NCBI RefSeq assembly: GCF_000960975.1
Contig: NZ_CP010803.1
Coordinates: 591,001 to 655,000 of the forward strand
Source of the DNA: Martelella endophytica
GTDB lineage: Bacteria > Pseudomonadota > Alphaproteobacteria > Rhizobiales > Rhizobiaceae
Direction: 5' to 3'
Length of the DNA: 64,000 bases
The notes under the pieces were generated by a model that had not been told where the DNA came from, did no database searches, and saw only the letters and a list, made by a program, of their open reading frames with translations. The translations under genes were made by a program, and so were the position numbers. Below are positions 8,518-19,282 of this stretch, in pieces (within the stretch, counting starts at the first letter, position 1; each line of letters starts with the position of its first letter).

Positions 8518-9475
8518 CCAAAGCACTGGACGTCCGGGGCCTCACCACCCGGTTTGAAACCCGCCGCGGCGACGTCACCGCCGTCAACAATGTCAGCTTT
8601 TCGGTCGGGCGCGGCCGCATCATGGGTCTTGTCGGCGAGAGCGGCTCGGGCAAGAGCGTCACCGGCTTTTCCATTCTCGGCCTTGTCGAGGAACCCGGCC
8701 ATATCACCGGCGGCGAAGTTCTGGTCGATGGCCAGGACCTCAGGGCGTTGAAGCCCGAGGCACTGCGCAAGCTGCGCGGTTCCAAGGTCGCGATGGTGTT
8801 CCAGGACCCGATGATGACGCTGAACCCGGTCTTGCGGATCGGCGACCAGATGGCGATGGCCGTGCGCGTGCACGAGAAGATGTCGAAGCACGACGCCTGG
8901 GAGCGGGCGCGCCAGGCCCTCGAGACTGTCGGCATTCCGGCCGCCCGCGAAAGGCTGAAGGCCTATCCGCACCAGCTTTCCGGCGGCATGCGCCAGCGCG
9001 TGGCCATTGCCACCGCATTGCTTCACCGCCCGGCGGTGATCATCGCCGACGAACCGACGACGGCGCTCGACGTCTCGATCCAGAGCCAGATATTGGCCGA
9101 GGTGCGCAGGCTTGCCGACGAGACCGGCACGGCGATCGTCTGGGTCACCCACGACCTTGCCGTCATCTCCAGCCTCGCTGACGACATCTGCGTCATGTAT
9201 GCCGGCAGGATCGTTGAGCGCGGCACGGCCGAGGAGGTGATTGCCGCCCCTCGCCACCCCTATACGGTGGGCCTGATCGGCTCCGTGCCGAGCCTGCATG
9301 AGCCGGGCGCGCATCTGCCGCAAATCCCCGGCTCGACGCCACAGCTTGCCAACCTGCCGTCGGGCTGTCCGTTCAGGCCACGCTGTCCGCGTGCCTCAGA
9401 CATCTGTGCCACCGAGCCGCCCCTGCATGAGACCGGAACGCATTCGGTTTCCTGTCATCATCCGATGGAGGCCCC

Positions 9476-9479
<4 letters not shown>
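8514..9479 (+). CDS. ABC transporter ATP-binding protein, DppD/OppD type
   Basis: A 321-residue ATPase subunit. ATGA overlap with the permease fixes the start. Walker A GESGSGKS is at residues 41-48, the signature LSGGMRQR near 155-162 and Walker [12 protein letters not shown] near 178-188, followed by the switch histidine in WVTHDLAVI. The C-terminal SGCPFRPRCPRASDIC segment (about 287-302) is the cysteine-containing oligopeptide/dipeptide domain that in some relatives binds an iron-sulfur cluster. Works as a heterodimer with the next gene's product. Confidence 0.93.
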
Positions 9480-10503
<1,024 letters not shown>

Positions 10504-10507
<4 letters not shown>

Positions 10508-11994
10508 ACGCGTTCACGACCCGCATCGCGGAAATCAACGACATTCTTTCCGCCGTCAACCTGCTGCAATGGGATGCGCGGGTCATGATGCCGGCAGGCG
10601 GAGCGGCCACCCGCGGCCAGCAGATCGCCACGCTGAAGGCCAAGGCCCGCGCGATGCTGCTCGATACCGCCACGGAAGATGCCGCCGAAGCCTTACTGGC
10701 AAAGCCTGCCGATGAACGCGAGCGCCGCGCCGCCGAGGCTGTGCTTGCCGCTCGCAAGTGGCATCTGAGCGTGCCGCCCGAACTGCTGCGTCGCCAGGAC
10801 GAAATCTCGATTATTGCCGGCCGCGCCTGGCAAACGGCCCGCGCGAAAGGCGACTTTGCCCTGTTCCGCCCGCATCTTGCCGAGATCGTTTCGCTGGCGC
10901 GGCAGATGGCCGACGCAATCGGCTATGACGCCCACCCCTATGATCCCATGGTGCAGATCTACGAGCCCGGCGAGACCGCCGCCTCGCTGAAGGCTCTGTT
11001 CGACGACCTGCGCGAGGGCATCAAGCCGATCCTGGCGGCAGCGCTTGAGCGAGCGAAACCGCGCACGGATTTCCTCTACCGCGACTATCCCGTCGAGCAG
11101 CAGAAGGCCCTCTGTGCGGAGCTTGCCGAAGTTCTCGGCCTCGATTTTACCCGCAGCCGGCTCGACACAGCCGTCCACCCCTTCGAGATCTCGTTTACCC
11201 GCCAGGATGTGCGCATCACCTCGCGCTGGAACCCGAACTATCTGCCGATGTCGATCTTCGGCACCATGCACGAGACCGGCCACGCGCTTTACGAACAGGG
11301 CGTCGATCCGGCACTGACCCGCACGGCGCACACGACCGACCTGATCGGTCTTTATGCCGTCGGCGGCAGCAGTTTCGGCATGCATGAGAGCCAGTCGCGG
11401 CTCTTCGAAAACCATATCGGCCGCTCCGCTGATTTCTGGGCGCTGCATTTCGGACGGCTCAAGGCGCATTTCCCGGACCAGCTTGCCGATGTCAGCGAGG
11501 AAGAGTTCGTCAAGGCCGTCAACCGCACCGAGCCGGGCCTCATCCGCGTAGAAGCGGACGAACTGACCTATGACCTGCACATCATGCTCAGGGTGCGCAT
11601 TGAAATGGCGCTGATGGATGGTTCGCTTGCCGTTGATGACGTGCCGGCGGCCTGGAACGCCGCCATGCGCGACGACCTCGGCATCGATGTGCCGCATGAC
11701 GGGCTCGGCTGCCTTCAGGACGTCCACTGGTCAAGCGGCTATATCGGCTCTTTCCCGACCTACACGATCGGCAATGTCACCGCCGCCCAGATCATGGCGC
11801 GGCTCGATGAAACCGATCCGCAACTACGCGATGCCGCCAGGGCCGGTGACCTTGCGCCGCTGCGGCAAAAGCTCGGCGAGATCGTCTGGAGCCACGGCCG
11901 CTCGAAGGGTCGTCAGGCAGTGCTTTCCGCCATCGGCGCGGAAGCGGGCGATTGCAACGCTTATCTGACCTATCTGCAGAGGAAATTCGCATAG
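10504..11994 (+). CDS. M32 family metallocarboxypeptidase (Taq-type)
   Basis: A 496-residue cytoplasmic zinc carboxypeptidase releasing C-terminal residues from peptides. The zinc motif HETGH is at residues 256-260 (MHETGHALYEQG), close to the usual place in roughly 500-residue M32 enzymes. HESQSRLFENHIGRS (about 296-310) carries the third ligand region and EPGLIRVEADELTYDLHI is the family's downstream motif. It overlaps the ATPase gene by 4 bp, so peptide import and cytoplasmic cleavage are co-expressed, strengthening the peptide assignment of the transporter. Confidence 0.94.
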
Positions 11995-12071
11995 AGCGCT
12001 GCGTCTTGCAGTATGCCTCTGCTTCTGCCTGAACTCAACGCCACGGGCGGAACGGACAACTCCGCAACCGC

Positions 12072-13109
12072 CTACCTGTCGCCGATCAGCATCCGGTAGC
12101 GGAACTGGTCGATGACCACGGCGAGCACCAGCAGGCCGCCAAGCAGGATCATCTGCATGTAGGAACCGATCTGCATCAGGTTCATGCCGTTTTGCACCAG
12201 CACGATGAAGAAGGCGCCGAGCACGACGCTTTCCACCCGGCCGATGCCGCCGCGCAGCGACACGCCGGCGATGACGCAGGCGGCAATCGATTCCAGCGCG
12301 ATCGTGCCGCCGAGATTGGTCTCGCCGCTTTCCACGCGCGCCGTCAGCAGCACGCCGGAAAGGGAGGCGAGAAGCGCGCAGAGCATATAGGCGATAAAGA
12401 GCGTGCGGGCGGTGTTGATGCCGGAGAGTTTTGCCGCCTTGACATTGCCGCCGACGGCATAGATGCGCGCGCCGGTGCGGGTACGGTTCATCAGCGTCCA
12501 GATGACGATGATGGCAAGCACGGCAACGACGACCGGAACCGGCACCCCGGCAATCCGCCCGAAGCCGAAGAAATCGCCGAAGGCATAGGGCAGCCCGCCA
12601 ATCGGCACGCCGCCGGTGATGAACAGCGCAACGCCTGCTCCCATCGACTGGACGCCGAGCGTCATGATGAAGGGCGACACGCCGAATTTGGCAACGCCGA
12701 GACCATTGAGCGCGCCGATGGCAAGCGCCGCAACAAAGCCCGTCAGGATGCCGAGCGTGACCACCAGGAAGGCAGCGTCGGGAAAAACACTGGCGAAATA
12801 GACCATTGCGGTGGCGGATGTGACCGAGGTGAGCGCGATCGCGGTTCCGACAGAAAGATCGAAGCCGCCGGTGACCAGCACGATCATCTGCCCGAGCGAA
12901 ACGAGCACGAGATAGACCGACTGGCGGGCCACATTGACGATATTGTCGACCGTCAGGAATTGTTTCGAGGCAAGCGCGAAGATGATCAGCGCCGCGACCA
13001 GAAAGAAGGGCAGCACGCCGAGCTTCAGGAAGACATCGCCAAAAAACTGCCGGAGGGAAAAGCCGGCGCCCGGCTGCGTCGTTTTCACGGCTTCCGCTTC
13101 ATTGGTCAT
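12072..13109 (-). CDS. Sugar-class ABC transporter permease (RbsC/BPD_transp_2 type)
   Basis: A 345-residue membrane protein with about nine to ten hydrophobic segments, belonging to the ribose-type permease family. The motifs VTGGFDLSVGTAIAL (about residues 79-93) and the C-terminal half SLRGGIGRVESVVLGAFFIV are diagnostic. It overlaps the ATPase gene by 4 bp and is the last gene of the eight-gene minus-strand operon that starts at pxpA, which couples it to a 5-oxoprolinase-like pathway rather than obviously to a sugar. Confidence 0.92.
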   Translation of the reverse strand: MTNEAEAVKTTQPGAGFSLRQFFGDVFLKLGVLPFFLVAALIIFALASKQFLTVDNIVNVARQSVYLVLVSLGQMIVLVTGGFDLSVGTAIALTSVTSATAMVYFASVFPDAAFLVVTLGILTGFVAALAIGALNGLGVAKFGVSPFIMTLGVQSMGAGVALFITGGVPIGGLPYAFGDFFGFGRIAGVPVPVVVAVLAIIVIWTLMNRTRTGARIYAVGGNVKAAKLSGINTARTLFIAYMLCALLASLSGVLLTARVESGETNLGGTIALESIAACVIAGVSLRGGIGRVESVVLGAFFIVLVQNGMNLMQIGSYMQMILLGGLLVLAVVIDQFRYRMLIGDR

Positions 13110-14623
13110 GCCGTCTGCCTTTCTTCATGGAAAAATGCTTTGAGAATTGTCTCTTCCTCGATCTCGTCGCCTGAAAGCGATGCCGAGATCCGGCCCTGGC
13201 TAAAGACCAGCATGCGGTGCGCCAGGTTCATCGCCTCCGGCAGGTCGGAGGAAATCACCACCACCGCCTTGCCAGCCTCGCAGATCTGCTTGATCAACTG
13301 GTAGAGAGCGGCGCGCGTGCCGACATCGACGCCGACCGTCGGTTCATCGAAAATGTAGACGTCGCGATCGCTGGCAAGCCCCTTGCCGAACAGGATCTTC
13401 TGCTGGTTGCCGCCGGAAAGTTTTGAAGCCGTGCGCGCGAGATAGGCGTCTGACAGATCAACGCGACCGCCGATCTCTGCCGTCAGCCGATTGACCGCCT
13501 TTGGCCTTCTGAGGCCGAAGAGGCCACGGGTCTCCTGGTGGTCGAGCGTGGAAAGCGCGATATTGTCGCCGGCAGTCGCGCCCAGCATCAACCCCTCCTC
13601 CTTGCGGTCGGAAGGAAGGTAGAAGATGCCGTCCTTCAGGAGTTTTGCCAGCGGCGCTCCTGTTACATCGCGGCCCTTATAGGTGACGCTTCCGGCCGCA
13701 ATGCCGCCAAGGCCGATGGCAGCCCGGAAGGCGCGGGACTTGCCGCAGCCGACGAGACCGGCAACGCCTAGTACCTCGCCGCGGCGGACATCGATATCGA
13801 CGCCTTCGACGCCAGCCGCCTTCAGGCCGCGGATCTTGAGCACGGGTTCTGCTTCAGGATTTGCGGCAATCGCCGGATAGATCTCGCTGATCGCCCGGCC
13901 CGTCATCATCTCAACCAGCGCATTGTGGTCGAGGTCGCGGGCGCCGACGGTGCCAACAAGCTTGCCATCACGCAGAACCGTGATCCGGTCGGCGATCTGG
14001 GTGAACTCCTGGATACGGTGGGAGATATAGATAATGCCGGTTCCCGCCGCTTTCGCGTTGCGCACGAGGCGGAACAACTCCTTGGTCTCACGTTCTGTCA
14101 GCGACGCAGTCGGCTCATCGAGAATCAAAATCTTGGCGCGGGCATGGATGGCTTTCGCAATTTCCACCATCTGCTGCTCGGCGCGCGACAGGCTCAACAC
14201 CTGACGGCGAACATCGAGCGCGAAGCCCATTTCATCGAAAATCTCCTGCGCACGATGGCGCATGGCGGCGTGGTCGATCAGCATGCCCGTCAGCGGCTCG
14301 TCGCCGAGGAAGATGTTTTCGGCAACAGTGCGCGTCGGCACCAGCGAAAACTCCTGAAAAACCGCGCCAATGCCGGCTGCCCGCGCATCCCGCGCGGAGG
14401 AAAAATGCACCGAATGCCCGTCGATCAGCACTTCGCCTTCGCTCGGCTTGTACACGCCAGCGAGAATGGAAATCAGCGTCGATTTGCCGGCGCCGTTTTC
14501 GCCGAAGAGCACGTGGACCTCGCCCGCCTCAAGGCTGAAGTCGACATTATCGAGCGCCTTGACGCCCGGAAACTGTTTCGAAATACCGCTCATACGCACG
14601 AGCGGAATGGCTTTCTCAGCCAT
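13106..14623 (-). CDS. Sugar-class ABC transporter ATP-binding protein (RbsA type)
   Basis: A 505-residue protein with two fused nucleotide-binding halves. Start at 14623 (MAEKAIPLVRM) is preceded by a purine-rich Shine-Dalgarno region; an upstream extension was rejected. First half: Walker A GENGAGKS (41-48), signature LSRAEQQ, Walker B LILDEPTASL. Second half: GLVGCGKS, LSGGNQQK and IFDEPTVGVDVG. This asymmetric pattern is normal for RbsA-type proteins. Partner of the adjacent permease and the TorT-like receptor. Confidence 0.93.
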   Translation of the reverse strand: MAEKAIPLVRMSGISKQFPGVKALDNVDFSLEAGEVHVLFGENGAGKSTLISILAGVYKPSEGEVLIDGHSVHFSSARDARAAGIGAVFQEFSLVPTRTVAENIFLGDEPLTGMLIDHAAMRHRAQEIFDEMGFALDVRRQVLSLSRAEQQMVEIAKAIHARAKILILDEPTASLTERETKELFRLVRNAKAAGTGIIYISHRIQEFTQIADRITVLRDGKLVGTVGARDLDHNALVEMMTGRAISEIYPAIAANPEAEPVLKIRGLKAAGVEGVDIDVRRGEVLGVAGLVGCGKSRAFRAAIGLGGIAAGSVTYKGRDVTGAPLAKLLKDGIFYLPSDRKEEGLMLGATAGDNIALSTLDHQETRGLFGLRRPKAVNRLTAEIGGRVDLSDAYLARTASKLSGGNQQKILFGKGLASDRDVYIFDEPTVGVDVGTRAALYQLIKQICEAGKAVVVISSDLPEAMNLAHRMLVFSQGRISASLSGDEIEEETILKAFFHEERQTA

Positions 14624-14692
14624 GGCCGGCCCCTTCCAGAGGTTTCCGCACCGCCGGCAAGGCGATGCGGAATGCTTCATCTGTTGCGGATA

Positions 14693-15766
14693 TCAATCGA
14701 CCGAGAAGACCGGACGGAAGCCGTTCGGCGGCAGGATGTCGGTCTGCGGCACAGAGTCGATATTGTCGCCGTCGACGACAAAGATCTTCGGACCAACATG
14801 CTTGACCAGTTCCTTGCCTTCCAGCGCGCGAACCGCCTGATCGACGGCGATACGCCCCTGGATCACCATTGAATCCGCCGGCGCTGCCTCGATGAAGCCG
14901 CGCTTGATGCCCTCATAGACGCCGGGCGTCATGTAGAAGGCCAGAAGCCCAACCTTGTCCTTCAGGCCGCGTTCGCGAATGAGGCCCTGCGCGGCTTCGG
15001 CGGTCACGGCCGTGCCGGCGATATAAGCGACGTCAGGCTCGGCCTGCAGCACGTCTTCCACCAGTTTCAGCTGGGCTTCCTTGCCGGTGTCGCCGTATTT
15101 CGGCTCCAGCACGGTCAGCGCCGAACCTTCGACCGCTTTCAGGAAACCTTCATTGGCGGCTTCCACCCAGCCGGCACCGGCCGGACCCGGGAACCAGCCG
15201 ACAATTGCCGGTTCGCCGCCTGCCGGATGCTTTTCGGCGAGGTATTTGCCGGTCTCAAAGCCCATCGTGTAGAAAGAGACGAGCGACTTGGCGGTAATAT
15301 CGGGAGAAGAAATGCCGTTGATGACATCGATGACCGGAATACCCTTGGCCGCCACTTCCGAAACGAGGCTGTTCAGCCCGTCATAGGAAATCGCGCCGAT
15401 GACCACGGCATCCGCGCCACCGGCAACGCAGTCCTCGATCTGCGAAATCTGCTTGGCAAGCTCGGTATAACCGCCGGCCTCGACGACGTTCAGCTTGACG
15501 CCGAGGTCCTTCGCTTCCTCGACCACGCCGTAATCGACGCCGAGCCAGTAGGCGTCCTTCATATGCGGGAAGGATACGCAGATATTGTAGGCTTCCTCGG
15601 CCTTTTCGAGCGGCACATACTTGACGTCGGAAGCCGTGCCGTCGGCCGCAAAAGGCGGCGTGATTTCGACGGCATCATAGGGATACCAGGTCTCGGCAAG
15701 CACCGGCGATGCTGCGGAAACGGCGAGCGCCGAGATGGCGACTTTAAGAATTGAATGTGCTTTCAT
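14693..15766 (-). CDS. Periplasmic substrate-binding protein, TorT/ribose-binding type
   Basis: A 357-residue type-1 periplasmic binding protein. A Sec signal peptide ends at SAASPVLA (residue about 24). The mature part starts ETWYPYDAVEITPPF and shows the TorT-like features: FPHMKDAYWLGVDYGVVEEA, GADAVVIGAISYDGL, and a hinge-crossing VVDGDN near the C-terminus. In the genuine Tor system TorT pairs with a sensor kinase, but here it is followed by an ATPase and a permease, so it serves as an import receptor. Ligand unknown; the operon context suggests a lactam, 5-oxoproline or amide. Confidence 0.88.
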   Translation of the reverse strand: MKAHSILKVAISALAVSAASPVLAETWYPYDAVEITPPFAADGTASDVKYVPLEKAEEAYNICVSFPHMKDAYWLGVDYGVVEEAKDLGVKLNVVEAGGYTELAKQISQIEDCVAGGADAVVIGAISYDGLNSLVSEVAAKGIPVIDVINGISSPDITAKSLVSFYTMGFETGKYLAEKHPAGGEPAIVGWFPGPAGAGWVEAANEGFLKAVEGSALTVLEPKYGDTGKEAQLKLVEDVLQAEPDVAYIAGTAVTAEAAQGLIRERGLKDKVGLLAFYMTPGVYEGIKRGFIEAAPADSMVIQGRIAVDQAVRALEGKELVKHVGPKIFVVDGDNIDSVPQTDILPPNGFRPVFSVD

Positions 15767-15815
15767 TGAAGTTCCCCTTCGTGGTTATAGAAAAAGCAGC
15801 GTTCGGTTGGTATTC

Positions 15816-16787
15816 CTAGAAAAGCGCCCGGATTTTTCCGATAAGGGCGGCCCGGTCTTTCCGGGCGGCCAAGGCGGTTTCCATATCCACCTTGACGAAA
15901 CGGGTTGGCGTGTGTGGCTGAAGCTGGCCGATCAGGTCCATGTCGGCCGAGATCACCGTGCCGACCATGAAATAGCCGCCGCCGGAAACGGCGTCGCGAT
16001 GCAGAACGATCGGCTCCGAGCCGCCCGGCACCTGCACCGAACCATAAGGGTAGCAGGCGTCGACGATATTCGATGGATCGGACCCGGCGCCGAATGGCTG
16101 TTCGCGTTCGACAAACGCGATCGGATGACCGCCGCGGAAGCGATAGCCCATGCGGTCCGCCTCCGGCGCGACCTTCCATTCATCGGAGAAGAAATGCTCC
16201 AGTGAAGCATCCGTCATGCGGTGATCGTAGAGACCGGGAAGCACCCTGAGTTCGGCAGGCGTTCCCGGCTTGCGGCGCAGCGCCTCGGGGATTTCCTTGC
16301 CGATCTCCGCCTTTTTGGCAGGCGTGCCGACGGGAAGCTCGTCACCGACAGCAATCGCCCTGCCCTCGACACCGCCGAGCGCGCCGATGGGATAGGTCGA
16401 GCGGCTGCCGAGCGCCATCGGCACATCGATACCGCCGGCAACGGCGATATAGATACGCGCGCCGGTCTTGAGGAAGCCGAAGGAGAGCTTCTGCCCTGCC
16501 TTGATCGAGAGCGCGGTCCAGCCCGGCACTTCTTCCTCATCGATCAGCACCGGCATTTCGGCGCCGGTGACCGCGATGACCGCGTCTTCGGTGAATTCAA
16601 GCGCCGGCCCCATGAACACGGCTTCCAGGCCCGCAGCCCCCTCGTCATTGCCGACGAGATGATTTCCGGCGATCAGCGCCAGGCGATCCATGGCGCCGCC
16701 TTCGGGAATACCGAGGTGATAGTAGCCGGGGCGACCGAGATCCTGAACGGTGGTGGCAAGACCGGGATGGAGAACCTTAATGGTCAT
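15816..16787 (-). CDS. pxpC: Biotin-dependent carboxyltransferase family protein (PxpC/KipA type, AHS2)
   Basis: A 323-residue homologue of allophanate hydrolase subunit 2, KipA, and E. coli 5-oxoprolinase subunit C. The start MTIKVLHPGLATTVQDLGRPGYYHLG shows the family signature (VQDLGRPGY). Further motifs are GAEMPVLID, YIAVAGGIDVPMALGSRSTY and RMGYRFRGG. With PxpB it forms the carboxyltransferase-like half of an ATP-dependent lactam-opening enzyme. It overlaps pxpB by 11 bp. In urea and guanidine carboxylases the equivalent domain transfers carboxyl from biotin, which fits the biotin genes upstream. Confidence 0.92.
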   Translation of the reverse strand: MTIKVLHPGLATTVQDLGRPGYYHLGIPEGGAMDRLALIAGNHLVGNDEGAAGLEAVFMGPALEFTEDAVIAVTGAEMPVLIDEEEVPGWTALSIKAGQKLSFGFLKTGARIYIAVAGGIDVPMALGSRSTYPIGALGGVEGRAIAVGDELPVGTPAKKAEIGKEIPEALRRKPGTPAELRVLPGLYDHRMTDASLEHFFSDEWKVAPEADRMGYRFRGGHPIAFVEREQPFGAGSDPSNIVDACYPYGSVQVPGGSEPIVLHRDAVSGGGYFMVGTVISADMDLIGQLQPHTPTRFVKVDMETALAARKDRAALIGKIRALF

Positions 16788-17652
16788 TGAGAATGCCCTC
16801 CAGCTTGGCATTGTAGCCGTCAATGTCCTTGTTGAATTCGTTGAGGTCGAAGGAGACCTCGCGGATCGGCGGGGCGAAGGTGCCGTTCTCCACCGCCTTG
16901 ACCTCGGCATCATAGGTTTCGCGGTCGATCGGCTTGAACTTGACGATGTCGCCGGGCTTGAAGAACACCATGAAGTCCTTCAGGTAGCTGGTCGTCTGGG
17001 TCGGGTCGTAGATCGGCATCGGGGTGATGCCGAACATCTGGTAGCCGCCGGCCCCGCGCACCGAATAGATGCAGGAGAAGCAGCCGCCATAGCCGACAGT
17101 CAGCTTCGGCGTATCGGTGCGGGGGCGCAGATATTTCGGCACCTCGATCTGACGCTGGCGCTCGACCATCTGGTACATGAACGGCAGGCCCGAGACGAAG
17201 CCGACCATGGTGACAATCCACGGCGCGCCGGAATGGGCGTCGATGAAATCGGCGACGGATTTGTAGTCGTTGATCCGCGCGGCATATTCGAGATCAGTGC
17301 TTTCCGGATCCTGATGGCGCTCGCGGAAGCGCATCAGCGTCTCATGCGTCCACGGGTCGTTGTAATAGACCGGAATTTCGATGATCCGGGTCTTGATCAC
17401 CGGCTCCGATTTCTGGTCGGCAAGCTCGATCGCCTGGACTTCCTTCAGCATGTCGTCCGGATGGATGATGTCCGGGTCAAACTTGATCTGGAAGGAGGCA
17501 TTGGCCGGGCAGATCTCTGTGACGCCCCTGATCTTCGCGTCGCGGACCCTATTGGTCATCGACAGCGAATGGAAAAACGCCTCCAGCGACATTTCCTCGC
17601 TGCATTCGACAAAGAGGTGTTCGTCACCTCCGAAGGAATAGCGCAGCTTCAT
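16777..17652 (-). CDS. pxpB: 5-oxoprolinase subunit B family protein (KipI type, AHS1)
   Basis: A 291-residue homologue of allophanate hydrolase subunit 1 and KipI. It has the typical segments VYYNDPWTHE, VTMVGFVSGLPFMYQM and the family-defining YGGCFSCIYSVRGAGGYQMFG (about residues 190-210, quoted in part). It is longer than E. coli PxpB (about 218 residues) because of an added N-terminal region and a C-terminal tail of about 50 residues. Overlaps the biotin carboxylase gene by 4 bp and pxpC by 11 bp, as expected for subunits made in fixed ratio. Confidence 0.9.
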   Translation of the reverse strand: MKLRYSFGGDEHLFVECSEEMSLEAFFHSLSMTNRVRDAKIRGVTEICPANASFQIKFDPDIIHPDDMLKEVQAIELADQKSEPVIKTRIIEIPVYYNDPWTHETLMRFRERHQDPESTDLEYAARINDYKSVADFIDAHSGAPWIVTMVGFVSGLPFMYQMVERQRQIEVPKYLRPRTDTPKLTVGYGGCFSCIYSVRGAGGYQMFGITPMPIYDPTQTTSYLKDFMVFFKPGDIVKFKPIDRETYDAEVKAVENGTFAPPIREVSFDLNEFNKDIDGYNAKLEGILNDH

Positions 17653-19043
17653 GACGAGGCCTCCTCATGGACTTTGGCCGGGGTTTGAGGGTTGAAGTGC
17701 GTTTCGAGCCAGGGCTCGAGAAAGCGGGTGTGGAAGGCGCCCTCGGCAACGGCTTCATCGCGGCAAAGGGCAAGGTGAAGCGGAATGGTGGTCGTAAGCC
17801 CTTCGATGACAAGACCGGACAGCGCCGCCTCCAGCTTTTTGAGGCAGGCCGCGCGGTTCTCGGCATGCACGATCAACTTGCCGAGCAGCGAATCGTAGAA
17901 GGGCGGCACGGTGTAGCCTTCGTAGAGGAAGGTATCGAAGCGGATGCCCGCGCCTTCCGGCGCGACGAGCTTGGCCACCGTGCCGGGGCCAGGCATGAAC
18001 CCCTTTGCCGGGTCTTCGGCATTGATGCGGCATTCGATGGCGTGGCCGGATAGGGCGATATCATCCTGCGTGACCGAAAGCTTTTCGCCGCCGGCAACGC
18101 GGATCATCTCCTGCACGAGATCGATGCCGGTGACCATTTCCGTGACCGGATGCTCGACCTGGATACGGGTGTTGACCTCGATGAAGTAGAATTCACCGGC
18201 GTCCTCGTCATAGAGATATTCGACCGTTCCCGCGCCCTTGTAGCCGACCGATTTCGCCAGCGCGACAGCGCTCTCACACAGCGCCGTGCGCACATCGTCC
18301 GGCAGGCGGCAGGAGGGGGCTTCTTCCCAGACCTTCTGCCGGCGGCGCTGCAGCGAGCACTCGCGCTCAAAGCAATGAACTGCGTTTTCGCCATCACCGA
18401 GGATCTGCACCTCGACATGCCGCGCCTTGGTGATGACCTTTTCAATATAAAGACCGCCATCGCCGAAGGCCGCCTTGGCTTCCGCTGCGGCCAGAGGAAA
18501 CTGGCGCTCGAAATCCTCCATCGTGTCGACGATACGGATACCGCGCCCTCCGCCGCCGGCAGCAGCCTTGATCATCGCCGGAAAGCCCGTTTGCGCGATG
18601 ATGTCGCGGGCCACGGCCATGTCCTCGATACGGCCATCGGAGCCCGGCACGGTCGGAACCCCGGCCTTTGCGGCGACGCTGCGGGCTGCAACCTTGTCGC
18701 CCAAGAGGCTGATCGCATCGGCAGACGGGCCAATGAAGATCATCCCGGCGTCGGTGACGGCGCGGGCAAATCCGGCATTCTCGGAGAGAAAGCCATAGCC
18801 CGGATGAATGGCATCCACACCGGCGCTCTTCGCCGCCTCGATGATCTTCTCGATATTCAGATAGGATTTTGCGGCAGACGGCGGGCCGATATCCACGGCT
18901 TCATCGGCGAGCTTCACGGCCAGCATGTCGGCATCGGCGGCGGAGTGCACCTGCACCGTCCTGATGCCGAGGGCCTTTGCCGCGCGAATGATGCGCACGG
19001 CAATTTCCCCGCGATTGGCGATGAGGATCGAGCGAATGGTCAT
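17649..19043 (-). CDS. Biotin carboxylase subunit (AccC-like)
   Basis: A 464-residue ATP-grasp biotin carboxylase. N-terminal ILIANRGEIAVRIIRAAKALG, ATP-grasp glycine loop KAAAGGGGRGIR (about residues 158-169), ERECSLQRRRQKVWEEAPS (about 229-247) and IEVNTRIQVEHPVTEMVTGIDLV (about 285-307, quoted in part) are all intact, so an active enzyme is expected. It charges a biotin carrier with carboxyl from bicarbonate and ATP. Genes for acetyl-CoA carboxyltransferase subunits are absent here; instead it overlaps the biotin carrier and pxpB genes by 4 bp each, pointing to a dedicated carboxylase for the Pxp module rather than fatty acid synthesis. Confidence 0.92.
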   Translation of the reverse strand: MTIRSILIANRGEIAVRIIRAAKALGIRTVQVHSAADADMLAVKLADEAVDIGPPSAAKSYLNIEKIIEAAKSAGVDAIHPGYGFLSENAGFARAVTDAGMIFIGPSADAISLLGDKVAARSVAAKAGVPTVPGSDGRIEDMAVARDIIAQTGFPAMIKAAAGGGGRGIRIVDTMEDFERQFPLAAAEAKAAFGDGGLYIEKVITKARHVEVQILGDGENAVHCFERECSLQRRRQKVWEEAPSCRLPDDVRTALCESAVALAKSVGYKGAGTVEYLYDEDAGEFYFIEVNTRIQVEHPVTEMVTGIDLVQEMIRVAGGEKLSVTQDDIALSGHAIECRINAEDPAKGFMPGPGTVAKLVAPEGAGIRFDTFLYEGYTVPPFYDSLLGKLIVHAENRAACLKKLEAALSGLVIEGLTTTIPLHLALCRDEAVAEGAFHTRFLEPWLETHFNPQTPAKVHEEASS

Positions 19044-19282
19044 GCCTCGACCTCGGCGAGCACCTGACCGGCCATCACGGGTTCTGCGTCATCCACCAGG
19101 AAAATAATGCTGCCGCCGGAAACGCCAGCGGGAATCTCGTGAAACGTCTTCATCACTTCGATCAGCCCGATCGTCTCCTTCTCGGTGACGCTGGCGCCAT
19201 CTTCCTTGAAAGCGGCTGCGTCGGGAGAGGGCTTGCGGTAGAAAGTGCCCGGAAGGGGCGACCTGATTTCGAGCTTGCTCAT
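19040..19282 (-). CDS. Biotin carboxyl carrier protein, short form
   Basis: An 80-residue biotinyl/lipoyl domain without the long N-terminal linker of acetyl-CoA carboxylase AccB (about 155 residues). The biotin-attachment lysine is K45 within IEVMKTFHEI, matching the family E-V/A-M-K context. A thumb-like insertion is partly kept (RKPSPDAAAFKEDGA). Its start overlaps pxpA and its stop overlaps the biotin carboxylase by 4 bp each. It probably shuttles carboxyl between the neighbouring biotin carboxylase and a PxpBC-type carboxyltransferase. Confidence 0.9.
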   Translation of the reverse strand: MSKLEIRSPLPGTFYRKPSPDAAAFKEDGASVTEKETIGLIEVMKTFHEIPAGVSGGSIIFLVDDAEPVMAGQVLAEVEA